Source: Phyllobacterium calauticae | Lineage (GTDB): Bacteria > Pseudomonadota > Alphaproteobacteria > Rhizobiales > Rhizobiaceae | Assembly: GCF_019991125.1 (NCBI RefSeq) | Contig: NZ_JAGENB010000001.1 | Span: forward strand, 124,001-188,000 | Direction: 5' to 3' | Length of the DNA: 64,000 nucleotides | Shown: piece after piece, positions 1 through 9,031 of the stretch | Position numbering within the stretch: the stretch's first letter is position 1 | How the letters are laid out: each line of letters opens with the position of its first letter | Program-made: the position numbers and the translations under genes | The notes under the pieces: generated by a model | What the model saw: the letters and a program-made list of their open reading frames with translations, nothing else | Databases searched by the model: none | Told to the model about the DNA's origin: nothing

Positions 1-556
1 GCACCACCGAAAACGCACCGGCATCGCTGACCGCCTTGGCATCCGCCTTGATCAGCGGCCACAGCGCCGTGTCGCGCCCTTGCGTCTTGAAGCCGCCGAG
101 CGTGTTGATCGACTGCGGCGTCAGGCCGATATGCGCCATCACCGGAATGCCGCGTTCGGTGAGAAAACGGATGGTCTCGGCCATGCGAACGCCGCCTTCG
201 ATCTTGATGGCGCCGCAGCCGGTTTCCTGCATCACCCGTGCCGCATTGCGGAACGCCGCAGCGGGGCTTTCCTCGTAACTGCCGAAGGGCATGTCGACGA
301 CGACCATGCCGCGTTTTGAGCCACGCACGACAGCCTTGCCGTGCATGATCATCATGTCGAGCGACACGCCGAGCGTGGAGTCCATAGCGTAGAGCACCAT
401 GCCGAGACTGTCGCCGACGAGGAGAATATCGGCGTGATTGTCGACGATGCGGGCCGTGTTGGCGTGATAGGAGGTCAGCGCCACGATGGGTTCGCCGCCC
501 TTGCGTGCACGGATTTCCGGCGCCGTAACCCGGCGAATGACGATTTCCTGGCTCAT
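1..556 (-). CDS. panB: 3-methyl-2-oxobutanoate hydroxymethyltransferase (partial, C-terminus outside window)
   Basis: Makes ketopantoate from 2-oxoisovalerate and methylene-tetrahydrofolate, the first committed step of pantothenate synthesis in the cytosol. I translated the minus strand directly. It starts [10 protein letters not shown] and carries the family signatures [48 protein letters not shown] and [11 protein letters not shown]. About 185 of the usual 265-280 codons are present, so the gene runs off the left edge. It follows panC by 26 bp in the same direction and closes the visible end of a nadABC-panCB run. The family assignment is very secure. Confidence 0.95.
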   Translation of the reverse strand, partial: MSQEIVIRRVTAPEIRARKGGEPIVALTSYHANTARIVDNHADILLVGDSLGMVLYAMDSTLGVSLDMMIMHGKAVVRGSKRGMVVVDMPFGSYEESPAAAFRNAARVMQETGCGAIKIEGGVRMAETIRFLTERGIPVMAHIGLTPQSINTLGGFKTQGRDTALWPLIKADAKAVSDAGAFSVV

Positions 557-582
557 CTGGATGCGCTCCCCTCGCGTTGTTG

Positions 583-1428
583 TCAGCCGATCACGCGCTG
601 GTCGATCAGCCGCACCTTGCCGAAGCGCACCGTGAGCAGGATGACCACGGGCTGTTTGAATTTACCCGAGACAGGATCGAGCGTCTGGGCGTCGCGGATA
701 TCGACAGCTTCGACGTCGCCCTGCTTTTCCGTTTCCAGCATCGTGCGCACCGCATTGCGGATGGCCGCCACCGAACGCTGCCCTTTTGCCACCATTGCAT
801 CGGCAAGATCGAGCGAGCGCGGCAGGATCGCCGCCGCCTTGCGATGTTCCGGCGTCAGCATGGCATTGCGCGAGGAGCAGGCGACGCCATCCGCTTCGCG
901 CACCGTTGCCACGCCGGTGATGACGATGGGCATGTCGAGATCGGCGACCATGCGGCGGATGATCGTCAGTTGCTGATAATCCTTCTCGCCGAAGAAGGCG
1001 TGGTCCGGCTGCACGATGTTGAACAGTTTCGTCACCACCGTGCTGACGCCACGGAAATGGCCGGGCCTGATCTTGCCGATCAGAATGCGCGAGAGAACCG
1101 GATTTTCAACGATGGTGTGGGCGCCCGTCCGGTAGATTTCGGCCACCTCCGGCGTGAAGACATAATCGACGCCTTCAGCTTTCAGCTTGGCGAGATCACC
1201 GGCCATGTCCCGGGGATAGCTGGACAGGTCCTCGTTGGGCCCGAACTGGGTCGGATTGACGAAGATGGACACAGCCGTCACATCGCAGGCGGCGCGCGCG
1301 TGACGCACCAGCGTCATGTGGCCGATATGCAGATAGCCCATGGTCGGCACGAGACCGATGCTTTTACCCTTCAATCGTTCCGCCTTGAGGGCGGCGCGCA
1401 GCTCGGCGATGGTGGCGATGACTTTCAT
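583..1428 (-). CDS. panC: Pantothenate synthetase
   Basis: Joins pantoate and beta-alanine using ATP to make pantothenate. The 281-residue length is normal. The nucleotidyltransferase signature [14 protein letters not shown] lies at about residues 28-41 with the HIGH motif at 34-37, followed by [23 protein letters not shown] and the SSRN segment before MLTPEHR. The ATG overlaps the stop of nadC by 4 bp (ATGA), so translation is probably coupled to the NAD genes upstream. panB follows immediately. Confidence 0.97.
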   Translation of the reverse strand: MKVIATIAELRAALKAERLKGKSIGLVPTMGYLHIGHMTLVRHARAACDVTAVSIFVNPTQFGPNEDLSSYPRDMAGDLAKLKAEGVDYVFTPEVAEIYRTGAHTIVENPVLSRILIGKIRPGHFRGVSTVVTKLFNIVQPDHAFFGEKDYQQLTIIRRMVADLDMPIVITGVATVREADGVACSSRNAMLTPEHRKAAAILPRSLDLADAMVAKGQRSVAAIRNAVRTMLETEKQGDVEAVDIRDAQTLDPVSGKFKQPVVILLTVRFGKVRLIDQRVIG

Positions 1429-2315
1429 TTCAGTTCTATGTCCAGTCCGATATCCAGCGTTGGCGCTGCCATGGTGATCTTAGAGGTCGAGATGTAGTCG
1501 ACGCCGGTTTCTGCGATGGCCTTGATCGTATCAAACGCAATATTGCCCGATGCTTCAAGCCTGGCGCGGCCTGCGTTTATTTTCACTGCCTTTTCAAGCA
1601 GTTCCGGCCCCATATTATCAAGAAGAATCACATCGGCATTGACGGACAATGCCTCATCGAACTGATCAAGGCCATCCACCTCCACCTCGATCTTGACGAG
1701 ATGTCCGGCATAGGCCCGCGCCGCCAGAATGGCCTTGGCGACACCGCCCGCAACGGCAATGTGGTTGTCCTTGATCAGGATCGCGTCATCAAGGCCGAAG
1801 CGGTGGTTGGAACCGCCGCCGCACTTCACCGCATATTTGGCGAAAGTCCGCATGCCGGGGATGGTCTTGCGCGTGTCGCACACCCTGGCATGGGTATGGG
1901 CGATCAGGTCGGCAAAGCGGGCGGTATAGCTGGAGATTCCGCTCAGATGCATGAGGAAATTGAGCGCCACGCGCTCGGCCGACAGGATGGCGCGGGCATT
2001 GCCTTCGACAATGGCGATGATGTCGCCGGGTTTCACCCGCACGCCGTCCTTGACCAGGGCGGTGAATGTCACGTCAGGATTGATCAGGATGAAGGCCTTG
2101 CGGGCAAATTCCATGCCGCAGATCACGCCGGCCTCGCGGCTGGACAGAACAGCCTTGGCGGTCGCCTCCTCGGGAAGCGTGGCATTGGTGGTGAGATCAC
2201 CGGCGCGCCCGAGATCTTCGAGCAGGGCGGCGCGCACGGCGTCGTCGATCAGCAGTCCCGGCAATGATGGGGGAAACGCCTTCTGCGCTACGGTTGCTTT
2301 TTGAGACATATTCAT
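1425..2315 (-). CDS. nadC: Nicotinate-nucleotide pyrophosphorylase (quinolinate phosphoribosyltransferase)
   Basis: Converts quinolinate and PRPP to nicotinate mononucleotide, the third step of de novo NAD synthesis. The 296-residue protein carries the family core: CDTRKTIPGMR at about residues 146-156, KYAVKCGGGSNHR at 160-172, LIKDNHI, IEVEVDGLDQ and VILLDNMGPE. The chosen ATG has GGAG seven bases upstream; a second ATG two codons later is also possible. It lies 19 bp after nadB and overlaps panC by 4 bp. Confidence 0.97.
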   Translation of the reverse strand: MNMSQKATVAQKAFPPSLPGLLIDDAVRAALLEDLGRAGDLTTNATLPEEATAKAVLSSREAGVICGMEFARKAFILINPDVTFTALVKDGVRVKPGDIIAIVEGNARAILSAERVALNFLMHLSGISSYTARFADLIAHTHARVCDTRKTIPGMRTFAKYAVKCGGGSNHRFGLDDAILIKDNHIAVAGGVAKAILAARAYAGHLVKIEVEVDGLDQFDEALSVNADVILLDNMGPELLEKAVKINAGRARLEASGNIAFDTIKAIAETGVDYISTSKITMAAPTLDIGLDIELK

Positions 2316-2334
2316 CTGCTTTCTCCGCCTGCGC

Positions 2335-3915
2335 CTAGGCGCGTTCCATCATGTCGCCGACATAGGCCTGCGCATCGTCCAGTGTCAGGAATGTCCGGTG
2401 CTGCCATTCCCGGCGTTTTTCGGGAAAATCGGTGCGGAAATGGCCGCCGCGGCTTTCCTCGCGGCGCAAGGCACTGACCGCCACCAGCTTGGCGGTGGCC
2501 AGCACATTGCGGAATGCCGGATCGCGGTTGGTCCGTTCAAGGGCGAGAATGGCCTTCAGCCCGGCGAGCATGTCCTCGCCATTGCGGATCACCCCGAAGC
2601 TGGCGCTCATGGTTTTGCGCAGCGTCGCCATGGCGGGACTGTCGCCTTCGCTCTGCAGGTCATCGCGGTCGACCGATCCGGCAGACCAGTTATCGACCGG
2701 CTTCACGCCGTCCCTGCCGATTTTGGCGGCGATGCGGGCAGAGAACACGACTGCCTCCAACAGCGAATTGGATGCGAGGCGGTTGGCGCCGTGGGCACCC
2801 GTGGAGGTGCATTCGCCGCAGGCCCACAAGCCGTCAATCGAGGTGTGCCCGTCGGCATCGGTGAGGATACCGCCCATGAAATAGTGGGCGGCGGGAATAA
2901 CGGGGATGGGCTGGGTCACGGGATCGATGCCGGCATCGCGGCAATAGCGGTACACCGTCGGAAACTCCTCGGGGAACGCCGCGCCGACCGCCGTGGTGCA
3001 GTCGAGCCAGGCGCCCCGCCCCGCCATGACTTCGGCATAGATGCCGCGCGCCACCACATCGCGCGGGGCAAGTTCGCCATCGCTGTCGATTTTCAGCATG
3101 AAACGCTCGCCATCGCGGTTGATCAGTGTCGCGCCATGGCCGCGCAATGCTTCGGTTGCCAGCGGCGCCGGGTCCTTGTGCACATCGAGCGCCGTCGGGT
3201 GAAACTGCACGAACTCCATATCGGCCATCATGGCACCCGCACGGGCGGCCATGCCGATGCCCTCGCCGCGCGCCTCGGACGGGTTGGTGGTGACCGCATA
3301 GAGATGACCGATGCCGCCCGTGGCGATGACGACGGAGCGCGAAGCCAGCTGCAGCCTTTCGCCCCGGCCCGCGTCGGCGCGGGCAATCACCCCGGTCACA
3401 GCGCCTTTTTCCGTGGTGATGTCTTCCACCACATAGCCTTCCATCACGCGGATGGACGGGGTGTTCTCGACGGTGTGCACCAGCGCCTGCATGATGGCGC
3501 GGCCCGCCATGTCGCCGCGCACGCGGACAATGCGGCTTTCCGAATGGGCCGCCTCGCGCGACACCTGCAGCTTGCCTTCCAGATCGCGGTCGAACGGCAC
3601 GCCATAGCCAAGCAGGTCGTGCACGCGGGCAGCGGCTTCCATTGCCATCAGCCGTGCAATGCTTTCGTCCACGATGCCGTCGCCGGCGGCCATCGTGTCG
3701 GCCACATGCTTGTCCGTCGTATCGCCCTCGGAGACGGCGGCGGCTATGCCCGCCTGCGCCCAGGCCGAGGAAGCACCGCGGCCGATGGGTGCGGCCGCGA
3801 GAATGGTTACGGGACGCGGCGCCAGTTTCAGCGCGCAAAACAGGCCGGCCAGACCGCCGCCGATAATGATCACCGGCTCAACCGGCGCCGGGGCCTTGGA
3901 GAATGGTACGCTCAT
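2335..3915 (-). CDS. nadB: L-aspartate oxidase
   Basis: FAD-dependent oxidase that turns L-aspartate into iminoaspartate, the substrate of NadA. The 526-residue protein has an N-terminal dinucleotide-binding motif ([14 protein letters not shown], about residues 16-29), the succinate dehydrogenase-like active-site region [11 protein letters not shown], the GERFM and [10 protein letters not shown] segments, HYFMGGI and the FAD signature [18 protein letters not shown] followed by LASNSLLE. The C-terminal domain ends [14 protein letters not shown]. It sits 43 bp downstream of nadA in the same operon. Confidence 0.97.
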   Translation of the reverse strand: MSVPFSKAPAPVEPVIIIGGGLAGLFCALKLAPRPVTILAAAPIGRGASSAWAQAGIAAAVSEGDTTDKHVADTMAAGDGIVDESIARLMAMEAAARVHDLLGYGVPFDRDLEGKLQVSREAAHSESRIVRVRGDMAGRAIMQALVHTVENTPSIRVMEGYVVEDITTEKGAVTGVIARADAGRGERLQLASRSVVIATGGIGHLYAVTTNPSEARGEGIGMAARAGAMMADMEFVQFHPTALDVHKDPAPLATEALRGHGATLINRDGERFMLKIDSDGELAPRDVVARGIYAEVMAGRGAWLDCTTAVGAAFPEEFPTVYRYCRDAGIDPVTQPIPVIPAAHYFMGGILTDADGHTSIDGLWACGECTSTGAHGANRLASNSLLEAVVFSARIAAKIGRDGVKPVDNWSAGSVDRDDLQSEGDSPAMATLRKTMSASFGVIRNGEDMLAGLKAILALERTNRDPAFRNVLATAKLVAVSALRREESRGGHFRTDFPEKRREWQHRTFLTLDDAQAYVGDMMERA

Positions 3916-3958
3916 CGGAATTACCCCCTGTTGCCCAGCCGGGCCGTTGGGTTGAAGG

Positions 3959-5032
3959 TCAGTTCTTGAGGTTCACCATGCGCTCGACGGCAAGACGGGC
4001 ACGTTCGGCAACCAGCGGATCGACGTGAATTTCCTCACGCATGTAGACGAGGCTTTCCAGAATGTTCGGCAACGTGATGCGCTTCATGTGCGGGCACAGG
4101 TTGCACGGCTTGATGAACTTCACCTCGGGCACCTCCGACTCGATGTTCGACGCCATCGAGCATTCCGTGACGAGAAGCACCTTTGCAGGCTTGCGGTCCT
4201 TCACGTAATTGATCATGCCGCTGGTGGAGCCGGTATAATCGGCGATGGCCACGACTTCCGGCGGGCATTCCGGATGGGCAATGATCTGGATATCCGGGTC
4301 GGCAACCCTGTAAGCCAGAAGCTCATCGGCGGTGAAGCGCTCATGCACTTCGCAATGGCCCTTCCAGGTGAGGATCTTGACATCCGTCTGGGCGGCGACG
4401 TTCTGCGCCAGGAATTCGTCGGGAATGCACAGAACCCGGTCAACGCCAAAGCTCTCGACCACCTGAACGGCATTGGCCGAGGTGCAGCAGATATCGCTTT
4501 CCGCCTTCACCTCGGCCGAGGTGTTGACATAGGTGACGATCGGCACGCCCGGATAGGTTTCCCGCAGCAGGCGGACATCGGCGCCGGTGATGGATTCAGC
4601 CAGCGAGCAGCCGGCTCGCATATCCGGAATGAGAACGGTTTTCTGCGGGTTCAGCAGTTTCGAGGTCTCGGCCATGAAATGCACGCCGCACTGGACGATG
4701 ATTTCCGCGTCGACACGCGTGGCTTCGCGGGCCAGCTGCAGGGAGTCGCCGACAATATCGGCGACGCAATGGAAAATTTCCGGCGTCTGGTAATTATGCG
4801 CGAGAATGACGGCATTGCGCTGCTTCTTCACCCGGTTGATCGCCGCCACATAGGGCGCGTAAACCGGCCATTCGATGCGGGGAATATGATGCGCAACCCG
4901 CTGGTAGAGGTGTTCGGTTTCCGCCGCCACTTCCGGGGTGAAAGACAGGTCCGGCATGTTGAGAACGCCGAAACGCTCCGCTGCGGATGGGCCGGCGATA
5001 GGGCCATTTACGGTGCGCGCAGTGCTGGTCAT
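3959..5032 (-). CDS. nadA: Quinolinate synthase A ([4Fe-4S] enzyme)
   Basis: Condenses iminoaspartate with dihydroxyacetone phosphate to quinolinate. The start chosen is ATG at 5032 ([10 protein letters not shown]), which has GGAGG eight bases upstream; an in-frame ATG at 5053 lacks this. The 357-residue protein has [46 protein letters not shown] and [12 protein letters not shown]. Probable cluster ligands are Cys115, Cys183 and Cys313, assigned by analogy with characterised NadA proteins. It is the first gene of the nadABC-panCB run and has an inverted-repeat operator just upstream. Confidence 0.96.
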   Translation of the reverse strand: MTSTARTVNGPIAGPSAAERFGVLNMPDLSFTPEVAAETEHLYQRVAHHIPRIEWPVYAPYVAAINRVKKQRNAVILAHNYQTPEIFHCVADIVGDSLQLAREATRVDAEIIVQCGVHFMAETSKLLNPQKTVLIPDMRAGCSLAESITGADVRLLRETYPGVPIVTYVNTSAEVKAESDICCTSANAVQVVESFGVDRVLCIPDEFLAQNVAAQTDVKILTWKGHCEVHERFTADELLAYRVADPDIQIIAHPECPPEVVAIADYTGSTSGMINYVKDRKPAKVLLVTECSMASNIESEVPEVKFIKPCNLCPHMKRITLPNILESLVYMREEIHVDPLVAERARLAVERMVNLKN

Positions 5033-5083
5033 CGTCTTTTCCTCCAAGGGCAACCTCCTCAGATTGCCTGCTGCCGATCATTT

Positions 5084-5100
5084 ATACTCAATATGAGCAT
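5084..5100. promoter_or_regulatory. Inverted-repeat operator candidate of the nadABC-panCB operon
   Basis: ATACTCA-ATA-TGAGCAT: two 7-bp arms with one mismatch and a 3-bp spacer, 52-68 bp upstream of the nadA start. Seen directly. Rhizobiales control nadABC with the NadQ repressor, and the position fits such a site, but assigning it to NadQ is inference and no nadQ gene lies in the window. Confidence 0.55.
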
Positions 5101-5317
5101 ATTTGTGATCAAAAGAAAAACGGCAAGGCCGTCGCTGAATACATAGGCCAATATTTCCACGGCTTCAAGGGGCAGATTTTCAACAATCGGCTAAAGATTG
5201 CGGGAGGAATGAAGGCGCCGAAGACAATCCGGCGCGGGTTTTCCCTGTGTCAGGCATGACGTGCGAGCCGATGGAAACGCCCGGCTTGAGGGCATTTCCC
5301 CGATTTATTTCAGAGGG

Positions 5318-5533
5318 TTAGTACGTGGTTCCCCGGTGGCGGTAATAGTTGCGGTCCTGCCGGTCGCGTTTGGCCGGGCTGTCGCCACCCAGGCGCGGCG
5401 AGCAATCGGTGAATATTTTCGCGTTGATATCCGTTGGCCGGTCGCAAAAGACCAGCGGGCTGACCCGGCCCGAATTGGCGCAACCGGCCAGGGTAATGGT
5501 GGCCAAAGCCAGAAGTGGCAGAAGAAATCGCAT
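5318..5533 (-). CDS. Small predicted lipoprotein (71 aa)
   Basis: The start was set at ATG 5533, which gives a clean lipoprotein signal: MRFLLPLLALATITLAGC with lipobox LAGC at residues 15-18. The mature part is about 54 residues, has a Cys pair (FCDRP and FTDCSP), and ends in a basic, Tyr-rich tail (DRQDRNYYRHRGTTY). It is probably anchored in the inner or outer membrane leaflet facing the periplasm. I recognise no family. It is monocistronic and divergent from the MFS gene at 5675. Confidence 0.65.
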   Translation of the reverse strand: MRFLLPLLALATITLAGCANSGRVSPLVFCDRPTDINAKIFTDCSPRLGGDSPAKRDRQDRNYYRHRGTTY

Positions 5534-5674
5534 CGGGAAAACCTTTGTCTGTATGTGCGGCGGGAACGGAAGGACCCATAACGTATCAATTGCGTTGATG
5601 TGCCAATTCACATCTATTCAATTGATTGAGAGTACAAATAGGATAATTCTCTTCTGGATTTAAGGGGAGAGACC

Positions 5675-6907
5675 ATGATTCAATCGCGCGCAGCAAAGCC
5701 CGCGGGCTTACCGTGGCTGATCATCACCGCCGGTTGTCTCATCGCGGTCATGACATTCGGCCCACGCTCTGCCATGGGTCTTTTCCAGTTGCCGCTGCTG
5801 CATGACAAGGGCTGGGACCGCACCACATTCGGCATGGCCATCGCCCTGCAGAATCTGTTCTGGGGTATCGGCCAGCCCTTCTTCGGCGCCATCGCCGACA
5901 AGTTCGGCACATGGCGGGTCCTGCTGATGTCGGCGATCCTCTACAGCGCCGGGCTGATCCTGATGGCATGGGCTTCCTCACCCGGCATGCTCTATATCGG
6001 CGGCGGCCTGCTCGTCGGCCTCGGCATCGCCTCCGGTTCCTTTGGAACGATCCTTTCCGCGTTTGCCCGCAATGTTTCGGCCGAAAAACGCACCTTCGTC
6101 TTCGGCCTCGGCACCGCAGCGGGTTCCGCCGGCATGTTCGTGTTTTCGCCGCTCAGTCTCGCGCTGATCGAGCGTTTCGGCTGGTCCGATGCGCTGGTCT
6201 ATCTCGGCATCGCCATGCTGATCGTGCCGCTTCTCGCCATCCCGCTGCGCGGCAATTCCACCAGCGGGCGCGTGAGCGAGGCACAGTACAAGCAATCCAT
6301 GGGCGAAGCCCTGCGCGAAGCGCTCGGCCACAGGAGTTATGTGCTGCTGACGACAGGCTTTTTCGTCTGCGGCTTCCAGCTGGCGTTCATCACCGCGCAT
6401 TTTCCCGCCTATATCAGCGATATCGGCATCGATGCCAAATATGCGGTGCTGGCGCTGGCCCTGATCGGCTTTTTCAACGTGATCGGTTCGCTGGCATCCG
6501 GCGTCATCAGCCAGCGTTACTCCAAGCCGAAATTCCTCGCCTATCTCTATATCGGCCGCTCGGTGCTGGTGGCGGCGTTCCTGCTGCTGCCGCAGACCGG
6601 CGCATCCGTCGTGGTATTTGCCATCGTGATGGGGCTGATGTGGCTTTCAACCGTGCCGCCGACCAATGCGCTGGTCGCTATCATGTTCGGCACGCGCTAT
6701 CTCGGCATGCTCGGCGGTATCGTGTTCTTTTCGCACCAGGTCGGTTCATTCCTCGGCGTCTGGCTGGGCGGCTATCTCTACGATCACTTCGGCAACTACA
6801 ACCCTGTGTGGTGGCTGAGTGTCGTCCTGGGGATTTTCGCCGCCATCGTACATTGGCCGATTGAAGAGCGCCAGGCGGACCGCCCCGCCCTGCAACCGGC
6901 CGAATAG
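5675..6907 (+). CDS. MFS transporter
   Basis: A 410-residue, 12-helix major facilitator with substrate unknown. It begins with a hydrophobic segment (GLPWLIITAGCLIAVMTFGP) and continues with the MFS loop 2-3 motif as GAIADKFGTWRVLL. The internal pattern (GPRSAMGLF near the N-terminus, SVLVAAFLLLPQTGAS, PTNALVAIMFGTRYLGMLGG) is typical of the monocarboxylate/oxalate-formate (OFA) type of MFS proteins, which suggests an organic acid substrate; that is inference. AAGGGGAGAGACC precedes the ATG. It converges on the GH5 gene with 6 bp between the stops. Confidence 0.85.
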   Translation: MIQSRAAKPAGLPWLIITAGCLIAVMTFGPRSAMGLFQLPLLHDKGWDRTTFGMAIALQNLFWGIGQPFFGAIADKFGTWRVLLMSAILYSAGLILMAWASSPGMLYIGGGLLVGLGIASGSFGTILSAFARNVSAEKRTFVFGLGTAAGSAGMFVFSPLSLALIERFGWSDALVYLGIAMLIVPLLAIPLRGNSTSGRVSEAQYKQSMGEALREALGHRSYVLLTTGFFVCGFQLAFITAHFPAYISDIGIDAKYAVLALALIGFFNVIGSLASGVISQRYSKPKFLAYLYIGRSVLVAAFLLLPQTGASVVVFAIVMGLMWLSTVPPTNALVAIMFGTRYLGMLGGIVFFSHQVGSFLGVWLGGYLYDHFGNYNPVWWLSVVLGIFAAIVHWPIEERQADRPALQPAE

Positions 6908-6913
6908 ACCGCG

Positions 6914-8092
6914 TTACGGCTGAAGACGTTTGCGGATGGGTTCGAACTCCGGCGTGGCCTTGCGCTTGACCGGATCTGGTTCGTTCGCATCAATGGCTTC
7001 CCAGTACTTCCAGTTGACCTTTTCCGATCCGAGCTCGTAGTCCATGCCGTCCCAGCTGTCCTCACGGAAACTGTAAAAAGCCCAGTGCAGCCTGTCTTTG
7101 TCGAGCACGGTCAACACATCCTCGAGATAGGCCTTGCAACCCGCAAGCATACGCATGCAGCCATATTCACCTGCAACCAGCCGGTTGAGCGGGATATGAT
7201 GCGCTTTTGCCCAGTCGACCGGCTTGGCGAGGTAATCGGCAACTTTCTGCGCATTCCATGTCACCGTCGATCCGGCATAGGGAACCTCGCCGGGATAGGC
7301 ATAGGGCTTTTTCCGCTTGATATTCGGCGCGCTCGTCGCTTCGTAGGGCTCGTACATGTGGAAGCTGTAAACGACCTTCGTGTCATCGAGCGGTGTCGGC
7401 CAGTAGCTGAAGGCATCGGCAGCCGCATACCACCCGGCATCCGCCATGACAGGCGTTGCGGGATCGACCTTGCGGATTTCGGCGATCACCGTGTTGTAGA
7501 AGGCGATCAGATCGCGCGAGCCGCCCTTCTGCTTGCCGTACCATGCCTGCATATCTGCAGCGCTGGCGTGCTCGGCAATACCGCCCATCTTCTCGGGCGC
7601 GGGCTCGTTGATGATGTTGTAGGCCGCAATGGCCGGATGATCCTTCAGGGCGGTCGCCAGATCCCGCCAGAACTGAGCGGCTTCCTGCCATTTTGCCTTG
7701 TCCTGCCAGAGCCGGTCATCGAACTTGCCGTTGTTGTTCTGCGACCAGCGCATGGACGGCAGGGACAGCGGCGTGATGACGACCTTGAGGCCGGCCTTGT
7801 CCGCGCGGTCGAGGGTTGCCTTCAGCGCGGCAAGATCGGCTGCGGGAATGCCTTCGTAATGATCGGCATCGCCGATGAGAAAATCCCGTCTGGCCGGCTT
7901 CCACTTGTCGTAGGAGAGCCGCACCCAGCTCGCGCCATATTTTTTCAAGGCGTCGAAATAGGCCTGGTCCGGCGGCAAGCGATTGAAACTGTTGCCGCCA
8001 TGCTGCGGCGTATCCCAAAAGGTGATGAGATCGGCGGCATTGGCCGCACAGGTCATTCCGAGGCAGAGAAACAGGGTCGTCGCGATACGCAT
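6914..8092 (-). CDS. Secreted glycoside hydrolase family 5 (cellulase-like)
   Basis: A predicted endo-acting beta-glycosidase exported to the periplasm or outside. The start at ATG 8092 puts the signal peptide MRIATTLFLCLGMTCAANA directly at the N-terminus with GGAG seven bases upstream. The mature domain has GH5 features: WVRLSYDKW, the acid/base motif YNIINEP with Glu163, VYSFHMYEPY (catalytic His/Tyr), and the nucleophile in VAGEYGC with Glu309. The 392-residue length is normal for a single-domain enzyme; there is no carbohydrate-binding module. The true substrate (cellulose, mannan or a periplasmic glucan) cannot be read from sequence. It is a single gene. Confidence 0.85.
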   Translation of the reverse strand: MRIATTLFLCLGMTCAANAADLITFWDTPQHGGNSFNRLPPDQAYFDALKKYGASWVRLSYDKWKPARRDFLIGDADHYEGIPAADLAALKATLDRADKAGLKVVITPLSLPSMRWSQNNNGKFDDRLWQDKAKWQEAAQFWRDLATALKDHPAIAAYNIINEPAPEKMGGIAEHASAADMQAWYGKQKGGSRDLIAFYNTVIAEIRKVDPATPVMADAGWYAAADAFSYWPTPLDDTKVVYSFHMYEPYEATSAPNIKRKKPYAYPGEVPYAGSTVTWNAQKVADYLAKPVDWAKAHHIPLNRLVAGEYGCMRMLAGCKAYLEDVLTVLDKDRLHWAFYSFREDSWDGMDYELGSEKVNWKYWEAIDANEPDPVKRKATPEFEPIRKRLQP

Positions 8093-8230
8093 GGGCACTC
8101 CGGGGATCAGTGGTCTGGCCGACCATTGACCGGGCACTGAGGCAAGAATTGGCCCAATTCTGTACGGCAAGATGGCCATAAACGGCAACCGCCGCCTGAC
8201 AGGATCAAGCGGCGATGATTTCAGCCGGAA

Positions 8231-8518
8231 TCAGGCGCGCAGAACAGCCTCGATCTTGTCGAGCGCCTCGGCCTTGCCGATGCCGGTGAGGAAGGCCAGC
8301 GTCGTGATCACCGGCTTGCCAAGGTCCTTCGGCAACTGGGTGGTGGAGACGACAAGGTCGACGTCGTCGATCTGCCCGGCCACCTCGGTTGCCTTGCATT
8401 GGCGTGAATTGAACGTAATGCCGCGTTCCTTCAGCGCGTCCTCCACCGCGTGAGCGACGACGGTCGACGTCGCGATACCGGTTCCGCAGGCGAAAAGTAC
8501 AGTCTTTTGTTTGGTCAT
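8231..8518 (-). CDS. PTS galactitol-type EIIB component
   Basis: Phosphocarrier that passes phosphate from EIIA to the incoming sugar. The 95-residue protein has the GatB-type phosphorylation loop LFACGTGIATST with the active Cys at residue 11. It is the last gene of the IIC-IIA-IIB run (27 bp after IIA). The galactitol family is assigned from the CGTG(I/V)ATS loop and the partner IIC; the actual sugar may differ (other alditols or pentoses). Confidence 0.87.
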   Translation of the reverse strand: MTKQKTVLFACGTGIATSTVVAHAVEDALKERGITFNSRQCKATEVAGQIDDVDLVVSTTQLPKDLGKPVITTLAFLTGIGKAEALDKIEAVLRA

Positions 8519-8545
8519 TGGTCCCTCTTCATCCCGGATGGCGCA

Positions 8546-9007
8546 TCAGGCCAAAAGCCGGGTCACATCGTCAACAGTGGTGGATCGCATCAGGGCGGAG
8601 ATCGTGTCCGCCGACTGAATGGTCAAGGCGATTTCCTGCAGCATTTCGATCTGCTGGTCCTTGTCGTTGAGGGCCATCAGAAAAACCACGCTGACCTGCA
8701 GTTTTTCCTCCGGGTCCTCCATATTGCAAAAGGCCACCGGCCTGCACAGCGTCGCCATGGCGAGGCCCGGTTTCAGCACATGTTCCGGGTCCGTATGGGG
8801 AATGGCAACATTGTTGTCCAACCCCAGCGGCAAGCCGGTGGGCAGCGCCGCCTCGCGGGCAAGCACCGCTGCGGCAAAGCTCGGCTTCACATAACCCAGG
8901 CTGTGCAAACGATCGGAAAGAATCCGGATCACGTCCTGATCGTTCCCGGCCTCGACCCCAAGGATAATCGCCCCGGGATCGAGATAGTTCATCAGGGCTT
9001 TCGCCAT
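8546..9007 (-). CDS. PTS fructose/galactitol-type EIIA component
   Basis: Accepts phosphate from HPr and passes it to EIIB. The 153-residue protein belongs to the PTS_EIIA_2 family: LPTGLPLGLDNNVAIPHTD contains the phosphorylated His at residue 71, followed by FLMALNDKDQQIEML, typical of this domain. It lies between IIC (24 bp upstream) and IIB. PtsN (EIIA-Ntr) belongs to the same superfamily, but the direct IIC/IIB neighbours make a sugar-transport role much more likely. Confidence 0.88.
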   Translation of the reverse strand: MAKALMNYLDPGAIILGVEAGNDQDVIRILSDRLHSLGYVKPSFAAAVLAREAALPTGLPLGLDNNVAIPHTDPEHVLKPGLAMATLCRPVAFCNMEDPEEKLQVSVVFLMALNDKDQQIEMLQEIALTIQSADTISALMRSTTVDDVTRLLA

Positions 9008-9031
9008 TCACTTACTCCAGTATACGTCTTG

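Noticed and set aside
2398-3969. Very long plus-strand open frame opposite nadB, and similar ones opposite nadA, the GH5 gene, era, rsh, the YbhF-like ATPase, the RND pump and the carboxylases
   Set aside because: His/Arg/Ala/Gly-rich translations without family motifs, lying exactly antisense to well-supported genes. Such frames are expected in GC-rich DNA.
5033-5317. Riboswitch ahead of nadA
   Set aside because: No NAD-, thiamine- or cobalamin-type conserved core was seen; only the short palindrome stands out.
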